A stretch of 5,362 nt of DNA. Source: Candidatus Omnitrophota bacterium. Lineage in GTDB: Bacteria > Omnitrophota > Gorgyraeia > Duberdicusellales > 4484-171. A model generated the notes under the pieces. It worked only from the letters and a program-made list of their open reading frames with translations, did not search any database and had not been told where the DNA came from. Positions 1 to 5,362 of this stretch are shown here, piece by piece (the first letter of the stretch is position 1; each line of letters begins with the position of its first letter). Location: positions 1 through 5,362 of the forward strand of contig QNCE01000086.1 of NCBI GenBank assembly GCA_003644405.1, in the 5' to 3' direction. Position numbers and translations under genes: made by a program.

Positions 1-1004
1 GAGGAAGGATTATGAGCAATATCTAAAATTATAAGAGGTTGAGTTTTTACTATTTCAAATCTACCTTCAAGAGAAGTAGTTGATAACGCTTCTTTAATAG
101 TTGGGTATTTTACTTCCTTTTTCTTCAAGAGGAGCAAAAGTGTTGCTAAAGCTAGAGAAGCATTCTCTACTTGGTGTAAACCTTTAAGAGCTATCTTAAG
201 GTTAGGGATTTTTGTTTTATTAAACCAAAAATCAAAAAAAGTATAGTTTGATTTTACTCTCGCCCTACTAAAGTTAAACTCTTTTCCTAAAATGTAGAGA
301 GGGGCATTTAAAGCTTTCGCTCTATTTTTGATCACCTCTAAAACGGCAGGACGCTGCCAGGAACTCACTACAGGTATGCCTTCTTTTATTATCCCTGCCT
401 TCTCGTAGGCAATATCTTTCAACCTCTTACCTAACTTTTGGGTATGATCATAACCAATATGAGTAATTACTGAAACCAAAGGAGTAACTACATTAGTAGC
501 ATCTAATCTACCTCCCAATCCTACTTCTAAAATTGTGAAATCTAAATTTTGCTGACAAAAAAAATAGAGAGCTAAAGCAGTGTAAACCTCAAAGAAGGTA
601 AGTTTACCCCATTGAGGGCTATAGCGCAAACTTTCTAAATAAGGTTTAAACTTCTCTACGATAGTTACTACCTCTCTTTTAGAAATGAGAGTTTCTTTAA
701 CTTGGGAATTTATCTTCTCTAATACCTTTATTCTCTCTCTAAAGTTATAAAAATGAGGAGAAGTATATAGTCCTATCTTGTAACGAGAAAAAGCTAAAAG
801 ATAAGCCAAAAAGGTAGCTACTGAGCCTTTACCTTTAGTTCCCGCAATATGCACCACATTTAGCTCCTGATAGGGGATTTTTAAAACTTGGAAAAGATGT
901 CTTACCCTTCCCAGCTTTAAAGACTTCTGATAAGGAAAAAAAATTTTCTTCTCATAATTAATAAAAGTATCAAGGTAATTTTCTATCTCTTTGTAGGTAG
1001 ACAT
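1..1004 (-). CDS. folC: Folylpolyglutamate synthase / dihydrofolate synthase FolC (3' end missing)
   Basis: Translating the minus strand from the ATG at 1004 gives 334 uninterrupted codons to the window edge. FolC is a cytoplasmic Mur-ligase-like enzyme that adds glutamate to tetrahydrofolates with ATP; many bacterial forms also make dihydrofolate from dihydropteroate. Visible motifs are the P-loop HIAGTKGKGS (residues 52-61), LYTSPH (79-84), FFEVYTALA (137-145), EVGLGGRLDATN (160-171, with the metal-binding Glu160), GYDHT (184-188, metal-binding His187), YEKAGIIK (200-207, with Lys202 at the usual carbamylated position), GLHQVENA (275-282), LEGRFE (312-317) and DIAHNP (328-333). The family is usually about 420-440 residues, so roughly the last 90-100, most of the C-terminal glutamate-ligase domain, lie outside the window. 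The start is the only ATG/GTG/TTG in frame upstream of the P-loop at a sensible distance; it has no clear Shine-Dalgarno and follows the purH stop by 26 bp. The protein is not obviously defective: the truncation is due to the window. Confidence 0.93.
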   Translation of the reverse strand, partial: MSTYKEIENYLDTFINYEKKIFFPYQKSLKLGRVRHLFQVLKIPYQELNVVHIAGTKGKGSVATFLAYLLAFSRYKIGLYTSPHFYNFRERIKVLEKINSQVKETLISKREVVTIVEKFKPYLESLRYSPQWGKLTFFEVYTALALYFFCQQNLDFTILEVGLGGRLDATNVVTPLVSVITHIGYDHTQKLGKRLKDIAYEKAGIIKEGIPVVSSWQRPAVLEVIKNRAKALNAPLYILGKEFNFSRARVKSNYTFFDFWFNKTKIPNLKIALKGLHQVENASLALATLLLLLKKKEVKYPTIKEALSTTSLEGRFEIVKTQPLIILDIAHNPS

Positions 1005-1030
1005 AGAGTGAACAGCTAAAAATGAGTTAA

Positions 1031-2545
1031 TTAATGGCGGAAGTGGCGGATGCCTGTGAAAACCATAGAAATGTTCAATTTATTGCAAAGTTCTATAATT
1101 TCTTTATCTCTAATGGAACCTCCAGGTTGGATAATGGATTTTATACCGTACTTCTTCATTAACTTTATAGAATCCGTCTTGGGGAAAAAGCCATCACTAG
1201 CTAAAACTGCTCCTTTAGGAGATTTAGAAGCTCTTTTAATAGCAAGCTCCACAGCTCCTACCCGGGAAGGTTGTCCTCCTCCTATGCCCAAAGTAACTCC
1301 ATTTTTAGCTATTACAATAGCATTAGATTTTACAAACTTAACTACCCTCCAGGCAAAGAACAAATCCTTCCACTCCTTATCGGCAGGCTTCTTTTTAGTA
1401 ACTACCTTAAGGAGATTTTTCTCCCAGATAACTTCGTCAGGATCCTGAAGTAAGTAGCCAAATACTGTTCTTTTTATATCCTTATATTTAGTAGACTTAG
1501 TAAAGTCTCCCTCTATTATACGCAGATTTCTTTTGGAAGAAAAAAGCCTCAACGCCTCTTTAGAATAACTAGGGGCAATGATACATTCTTTAAAATCACT
1601 TTTTAATACCTCCTTAGCGGTTTTGCCATCAACCTTCCTGTTTAATCCTATTATCCCCCCAAAGCTAGAAATAGGATCAGCCTGATAAGCTTTAAGGAAA
1701 GCACGGAAAAGTTTCTTATCCTGAGCTGCTCCACAAGGAGAAGCATGTTTGATAATTGTAACTGTGGGTTCGTTAAAATCTTTCACCAAACTTAAGGCAG
1801 TATCTAAATCAAGAAGGTTATTGAAAGAAAGGTGCTTACCCTGAATCTGACGGAAACCTATCCCCTCCTCAGGAGAAAGTCTAAATAGCTCCCCTTTCTG
1901 GTGAGGATTTTCTCCATAACGTAAATGGGAAACTCTCTCTAAATCCCATACCAAAACTTCTTTTTTCTTTAAAAAACCATAGATAGCAGTATCGTAATCT
2001 TTGGTAATACGAAAAACCTCACAAGCAAGTTCTCTTAGAGTTTCTTCCTTCAATATCCCCTTATTCTTCTCTAGCTCCTCAATAACTATCTTGTACTGTT
2101 GAGGAGAACTTATACAAGCTACATTTTTAAAATTTTTGGCTGCTGCCCTAAGGAGTGCTGGTCCTCCAATATCAATGTATTCTAACATCTGATCAAAATT
2201 TAATTTTTCCTTAATCATCTTAGAAAAAGGATAGAAGTTAACCACCACCATATCAATAGGCTCTATACCCAAATTTTTCAAATCCTCCATATGGAGAGGA
2301 TGTTTTTTATTGGCAAGGATACCTCCAAATATCCTAGGATGCAAAGTCTTTACTCGTCCCGAAAGAATTTCTGGAAAAGAAGTAATAGAATAAACTGTCT
2401 TTACATCTATCTTACTTCTCCTTAATAACGAAGCTGTCTTACCAGTAGAGATTATCTCTACATTTAAACTTTTCAATTTCTTAGCGAAATCTATTATCCC
2501 CCTTTTATCCCACACACTGATTAAAGCTCTACGTATCTTTAACAT
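1031..2545 (-). CDS. purH: Bifunctional AICAR transformylase / IMP cyclohydrolase PurH
   Basis: A 504-residue protein of full family length that catalyses the last two steps of de novo IMP synthesis in the cytoplasm: AICAR plus 10-formyl-THF gives FAICAR, which is then cyclised to IMP. The N-terminal MGS-like cyclohydrolase domain (about 1-195) shows GRVKTLHPRIFGG (63-75), NFYPF (103-107), and IDIGGPALLRAAAKN (124-138), keeping Lys66, Thr67, Tyr105, Asp125 and Lys137 at the known active-site positions. The transformylase domain (about 200-504) has LRYGENPHQ (208-216), the catalytic pair Lys266-His267 in KHASPCG, SSFGGIIGLNR (293-303), KSNAIV (406-411), GIGGGQPSR (420-428), QPGGSIRD (473-480) and the terminal TGIRHFRH. 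Substitutions in the cyclohydrolase phosphate-binding segments are Trp12 in SVWDK (usually SVSDK) and Lys36 in STGKT (usually STGGT). The ATG lies 2 bp after the preceding stop with no convincing ribosome binding site, suggesting translational coupling. The downstream neighbour folC supplies the folate cofactor. Confidence 0.97.
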   Translation of the reverse strand: MLKIRRALISVWDKRGIIDFAKKLKSLNVEIISTGKTASLLRRSKIDVKTVYSITSFPEILSGRVKTLHPRIFGGILANKKHPLHMEDLKNLGIEPIDMVVVNFYPFSKMIKEKLNFDQMLEYIDIGGPALLRAAAKNFKNVACISSPQQYKIVIEELEKNKGILKEETLRELACEVFRITKDYDTAIYGFLKKKEVLVWDLERVSHLRYGENPHQKGELFRLSPEEGIGFRQIQGKHLSFNNLLDLDTALSLVKDFNEPTVTIIKHASPCGAAQDKKLFRAFLKAYQADPISSFGGIIGLNRKVDGKTAKEVLKSDFKECIIAPSYSKEALRLFSSKRNLRIIEGDFTKSTKYKDIKRTVFGYLLQDPDEVIWEKNLLKVVTKKKPADKEWKDLFFAWRVVKFVKSNAIVIAKNGVTLGIGGGQPSRVGAVELAIKRASKSPKGAVLASDGFFPKTDSIKLMKKYGIKSIIQPGGSIRDKEIIELCNKLNISMVFTGIRHFRH

Positions 2546-2547
2546 CT

Positions 2548-3216
2548 CTAAGCGCTAAATTTTACGTTAATTACATCTCCATGAACTACGGTATAATCTT
2601 TACCCACTACTTTCAGAAGCCCTTTCTGTCTTGCTTCTTCTAAATTATGAAAGTTATCTATATCTTTAATGTTGAAAACTTCCGCTCTTATAAAACCTCT
2701 TGCCAAATCACTATGTATTTTTCCTGCACAAAAAACAATACTAGTTCCCTCTCTGGTAGGGTAGCTTCTAGCTTCGTTCTTATTGACGGTATAGAAAAAG
2801 ATAATTCCTGCTGTTTTAAAAATCTTTTCCCATAAAGTATCTAAATCCTGGTCTCCCTCCAGAAAAATCACCGGTTTTAAAGTGGTAAGGTTGTAGTCTT
2901 TAAGCTCAACTCTTTCTTCCTCAGCCAACTCTGTGAATAAAGGTTTACCTTTATCTAAAATTTCTAAAGCCTTTTTCACTAACTCTTTTTTCTCTTTGCC
3001 CAGAAGCCTCTCTAACTTTTCTATATCTTCCACAATAAAATCTAAAAGAGAATTCTCATCCAGAAGAATTACATCATAATTTTCTTTAGTAGAAATAAAC
3101 TCTCCGCTGAAGTAAGTGACTTTTTTGGGCTTAAACTTCTCCTCTAATTTTTTAAGATTTCTATCTCGATAAACTTTTTTCCCTAATAGTTGCTCTTGGG
3201 GAGCAAAAATCTTCAC
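2548..3216 (-). CDS. YchF-derived TGS/DUF933 protein lacking the GTPase motifs
   Basis: A 222-residue protein whose C-terminal part (about 138-222) closely matches the TGS (DUF933) domain of the OBG-family ATPase YchF/Ola1: FYTVNKNEARSYPTREGTS, then AGKIHSDLARGFIRAEV (164-180), then GKDYTVVHGDVINVKF (205-220). Residues 15-40 also resemble the YchF stretch with RLDQLAEIVKP, and 55-121 resemble its helical insertion, ending in LTTLKPVIFLEG, comparable to YchF's LTLKPTMYIANV. What is missing is the nucleotide-binding machinery: no P-loop, no DxAG G3 motif, no NxNE G4 motif. YchF proper is about 363 residues, so this is a shortened relative rather than a simple C-terminal fragment, since the core N-terminal and G4 segments are both lost or changed. 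It starts at a GTG overlapping the EF-G2 stop by one base (TAGTG), with AGAAGG only 3 nt before the GTG. The reading frame is open throughout and translated residues are well conserved in TGS, so it looks functional. The role is unknown; ribosome or RNA binding via TGS is an inference. Confidence 0.82.
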   Translation of the reverse strand: MKIFAPQEQLLGKKVYRDRNLKKLEEKFKPKKVTYFSGEFISTKENYDVILLDENSLLDFIVEDIEKLERLLGKEKKELVKKALEILDKGKPLFTELAEEERVELKDYNLTTLKPVIFLEGDQDLDTLWEKIFKTAGIIFFYTVNKNEARSYPTREGTSIVFCAGKIHSDLARGFIRAEVFNIKDIDNFHNLEEARQKGLLKVVGKDYTVVHGDVINVKFSA

Positions 3217-5207
3217 TAGCCTTCTTTTTTCTCTTCCTTAGCCATCTCGATTATGTTCTGAGCCAGCCTCGTAGGGACTATTTCATAGTGGGAAAAACTC
3301 ATAGAGTAGGTGCCTCTTCCTCCAGTAACTGAACGCAAATCTGAAGCATATTTAAACATTTCTCCTAAGGGAATCTGAGCTCTCACTACTTGGTTTTTCC
3401 CCTTTATTTCCATTCCCAATACTCTACCTCTACGAGCATTTATATCTCCCGTAACCTGCCCCATAAATTCCTCAGGAACCACTATCTCTACATTCATAAT
3501 TGGCTCTAAAAGCACACTGTTAGCCTGCTCTAAAGCCTTTTTAAGAGCCATAGATCCAGCAATCTGAAAAGCAATATCTGAAGAGTCTACAGGATGGTAA
3601 GAACCATCATAGAGAGTAACTCGAATATCGGTTACCGGATAACCAGCAAGGATTCCTTCTTCCATAGCTTTTCTTATTCCCTTCTCTACCGAAGGAATAA
3701 AATTCCTGGGAATAGCTCCTCCTACAATCTTATCTACAAATTCAAACTCTTTCCCCCTCTCTAAAGGTTCTACTTCAATCCATACATCTCCGTATTGACC
3801 TCTTCCTCCTGTCTGTTTCTTATATTTTCCTTGAACCTTTACTGATTTAGTCACTGTCTCTTTATAAGGAACTTTGGGTGTTCCTAACTCTACATTGGCA
3901 GAGTATCTTCTTCTCATCCTCTCAATAATTACATTTAAATGTAACTCTCCCATTCCTGAAATGATCAATTCTTTTGTTTGGGGATCACGAGAGACTTTAA
4001 AAGTAGGGTCTTCGCTGGTCAATCTTGATAAAGCAGAAGATATTTTTTCTTCATCTTGACGAGTTTTTGGTTTTACAGAAGCTGAATATACGGGAGAAGG
4101 GAATTCTATAGGGGGGAAAAGTAAATCTTTATAAGGTTGAGTTAGGGTATCTTGGGTATGGGTATCTTTTAACTTAGCTACCGCACCAATCTCTCCTGAA
4201 GAAATCTTCTCAACAGGAATCTGTTGTTTGCCTTGAAGAATATAGAGTTGACCGATCTTCTCTTTTATATTTTTGCTAACATTATAAATCTCACTATTAG
4301 AGGATAGAGAACCTGAAAAGGCTCTAAATATATTAAGATGGCCTACATAAGGATCTACAATAGATTTAAAAACCTGGGCAGTAAAAAGAGGATCTTGGGA
4401 GTTAACTTCTATGATATTGCCTTGGCTATCCCTAGCGTGTTTAAGGGTATGTTGAGGGGAGGGCATAATCTCAATAATTAAATCTAAAAGGAGATCTATA
4501 CCTATCTGTTGAGTAGCTATACCTCCAATTACAGGAAAGATTTGAGAATTTGATACTGCCTTCTTTAATGCCGATATTAGCTCTCCCTTATCTAGTTCTC
4601 CTTTCTCTAAGTACTTCTCTAAAAGGTAATCATCACTCTCAGCTACCTTCTCTACAATCTCATTATAAAGAGAAGAAGCTCGTTGGCTCTCCTTTAATAC
4701 GTTAATCACAGTGTTGTTATCAAAAATAACAAAAGAAGTAGCTCTTTTAGTTAACTCTTTACGAATCTGATCAACAACTTTACTATAGTCACTACCCTCC
4801 TTATCTAACTGATTAATAAAGAACAGACAAGGTAAATTCCTCTTCCTCACAATCTCCCAAGCCTTCTCTGTACCTACTTCCACTCCTGAAGAGGCACTCA
4901 CTACAATTACGGCAAAATCCACTGCCTGTACTGAAGCAATGAGTTCGCCTATAAAGTCCAAATATCCAGGGGTATCTATGAACTGAAGAAAATTATCCTT
5001 ATAAGAACCATAAACTATGGAAAGGTTTATAGAGCTCTTTCTTATCTTCTCATCTTCTTGGTAATCACTGATGGTTGTACCATCCTCTACTCTTCCTAAG
5101 CGAGTAATAGCTTGACAAGTATATAGAATAGCCTCAGAAAGAGAAGTCTTCCCAGTTTGAGCATGACCACATATAAGAAAGCATCTCTTTTTTATAGAGT
5201 TATCCAT
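3216..5207 (-). CDS. fusA: Elongation factor G-like translational GTPase (EF-G2 type)
   Basis: A 663-residue five-domain EF-G relative, expected to act on the ribosome in the cytoplasm, where EF-G drives translocation or, in some paralogues, recycling. The GTPase domain has G1 GHAQTGKT (14-21), G3 DTPGYLDF (78-85), and G4 NQLD (132-135); domain II spans about 270-345, domain III about 370-445 with SGMGELHLNVIIERMRR starting at 417, domain IV about 446-560 with GGRGQYGDVW (467-476) and the tip loop GSYHPVDSSD (535-544) that keeps His538, and domain V about 565-655 with LRSVTGGRGTYSM (624-636). Deviations from canonical EF-G are Tyr82 for the catalytic His of DTPGH, Gln133 for Lys of NKxD, Ser59 near the position of the switch I Thr, and no ERGITI motif. 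These resemble the EF-G2 group (for example the Thermus second EF-G), and the length, shorter than the usual 690-705, agrees. Tet(M)-like ribosomal protection proteins are less likely. The gene is not in a str operon, supporting a paralogue. The ATG has GGAG 6 nt upstream. Confidence 0.93.
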   Translation of the reverse strand: MDNSIKKRCFLICGHAQTGKTSLSEAILYTCQAITRLGRVEDGTTISDYQEDEKIRKSSINLSIVYGSYKDNFLQFIDTPGYLDFIGELIASVQAVDFAVIVVSASSGVEVGTEKAWEIVRKRNLPCLFFINQLDKEGSDYSKVVDQIRKELTKRATSFVIFDNNTVINVLKESQRASSLYNEIVEKVAESDDYLLEKYLEKGELDKGELISALKKAVSNSQIFPVIGGIATQQIGIDLLLDLIIEIMPSPQHTLKHARDSQGNIIEVNSQDPLFTAQVFKSIVDPYVGHLNIFRAFSGSLSSNSEIYNVSKNIKEKIGQLYILQGKQQIPVEKISSGEIGAVAKLKDTHTQDTLTQPYKDLLFPPIEFPSPVYSASVKPKTRQDEEKISSALSRLTSEDPTFKVSRDPQTKELIISGMGELHLNVIIERMRRRYSANVELGTPKVPYKETVTKSVKVQGKYKKQTGGRGQYGDVWIEVEPLERGKEFEFVDKIVGGAIPRNFIPSVEKGIRKAMEEGILAGYPVTDIRVTLYDGSYHPVDSSDIAFQIAGSMALKKALEQANSVLLEPIMNVEIVVPEEFMGQVTGDINARRGRVLGMEIKGKNQVVRAQIPLGEMFKYASDLRSVTGGRGTYSMSFSHYEIVPTRLAQNIIEMAKEEKKEG

Positions 5208-5210
5208 TAC

Positions 5211-5217
5211 TCACTCC
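5211..5217 (-). promoter_or_regulatory. Shine-Dalgarno of the EF-G2 gene
   Basis: On the minus strand GGAGTGA precedes the ATG, with the GGAG core ending 6 nt before it. This is the only clear ribosome binding site with good spacing in the window and it supports the chosen EF-G2 start. Confidence 0.8.
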
Positions 5218-5234
5218 AATATTAAAGAAGATTT

Positions 5235-5263
5235 ATTATATTAAAAATACCTTCCATCGTCAA
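5235..5263 (-). promoter_or_regulatory. Sigma-70-type promoter for the four-gene operon
   Basis: Read on the minus strand there is a -35 box TTGACG (5258-5263, five of six matches to TTGACA), a spacer of exactly 17 bp (5241-5257) and a perfect -10 box TATAAT (5235-5240). Transcription would start near 5228, giving a leader of about 20 nt before the EF-G2 ATG at 5207. Box sequences and spacing are seen directly; the transcription start is inferred. No other promoter of comparable quality was seen between the genes, so this probably drives all four. Confidence 0.85.
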
Positions 5264-5362
5264 CTTTACCTTTTTTAGATTTCCAAAATTTTGGGGAAGT
5301 CTTTGCCCATTTTTTAACCTAAAATTTCACCTTTGCAGCTACTCAGATTTTAATTTTCTTAA
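5264..5362. other. Non-coding AT-rich region at the right window edge
   Basis: This stretch upstream of the promoter has stop codons early in the minus-strand frames and contains no ORF longer than about a dozen codons. I see no tRNA, riboswitch or terminator hairpin with a T-run in it. It contains the palindrome listed separately. A gene whose end lies just beyond the edge cannot be excluded. Confidence 0.6.
5283..5294. repeat. Perfect 12 bp palindrome upstream of the -35 box
   Basis: CCAAAATTTTGG is a perfect inverted repeat with no spacer, lying 19 bp upstream of the -35 box on the template for the operon. It could be a regulator binding site or an AT-rich upstream element; short palindromes of AT-rich sequence also occur by chance. 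No regulator gene is in the window. Confidence 0.4.

Noticed and set aside
1035..1050. Tandem copies of TGGCGGA
   Set aside because: They encode the repeated Arg-His of the conserved PurH C-terminus RHFRH, so they reflect protein constraint rather than a DNA repeat element.
1050..1453. Two plus-strand open frames opposite the 3' part of purH
   Set aside because: They lie antisense to a well-conserved PurH region, have no recognisable domains, and are explained by the reverse of that coding sequence.
2647..2835. Plus-strand open frame of 62 codons opposite the YchF-like gene
   Set aside because: It is antisense to the conserved TGS domain, with no ribosome binding site or recognisable family.
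3874..4059. Plus-strand open frame of 61 codons opposite the EF-G2 gene
   Set aside because: It is the reverse of the conserved domain III/IV coding sequence and shows no independent signal.
3216..5207. Tetracycline-resistance ribosomal protection protein
   Set aside because: Domain IV and V motifs and the DTPGYLDF G3 motif fit EF-G2 better, and there is no resistance or mobile context.
5275..5310. Minus-strand 11-codon ORF (ATG GGC AAA ... TAA) upstream of the promoter
   Set aside because: It lies upstream of the -35 box, so would not be on the operon transcript, has no good ribosome binding site, and is short enough to occur by chance.
1..5362. CRISPR array, tRNA or rRNA gene, insertion sequence, or rho-independent terminator
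   Set aside because: I found no regularly spaced repeats, cloverleaf, transposase motif, terminal inverted repeats, or hairpin followed by a T-run in the gaps between genes.

Overview
This AT-rich window carries one operon-like block of four genes, all on the minus strand and read from the right end towards the left. The order of transcription is: an EF-G2-type elongation factor G-like GTPase; a small YchF-derived protein with a TGS domain but no working GTPase domain; the bifunctional purine enzyme PurH; and folylpolyglutamate synthase FolC, cut by the left window edge. The first two genes overlap by one base (TAGTG), the second and third are 2 bp apart, and the third and fourth are 26 bp apart. 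I see no terminator between them.

The right-hand 155 bp hold no convincing gene. They contain a near-consensus vegetative promoter (TTGACG, 17 bp spacer, TATAAT) facing the operon, a Shine-Dalgarno sequence before the EF-G2 start, and a perfect 12 bp palindrome 19 bp upstream of the -35 box. A single transcript of all four genes from this promoter is the simplest reading.

The organism is a low-GC bacterium using the standard code: stops seen are TAA and TAG, with no in-frame TGA. Coding strands are purine-rich with frequent AGA arginine codons and many Lys and Glu residues. These features, and the lack of a textbook str-operon context for the EF-G, fit an uncultivated or deep-branching, possibly thermophilic lineage, but the sequence alone does not fix the phylum.

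Functionally the block has two halves. The upstream half is translation-related: an EF-G paralogue with altered G motifs, tightly linked to a protein that resembles the ribosome-binding ATPase YchF stripped of its nucleotide-binding motifs. The downstream half is one-carbon and purine metabolism: PurH uses 10-formyl-tetrahydrofolate, and FolC makes the polyglutamylated folates that such enzymes prefer. The most unusual item is the G-domain-less YchF derivative overlapping the EF-G2 gene; the rest is recognisable housekeeping machinery with some noteworthy substitutions.
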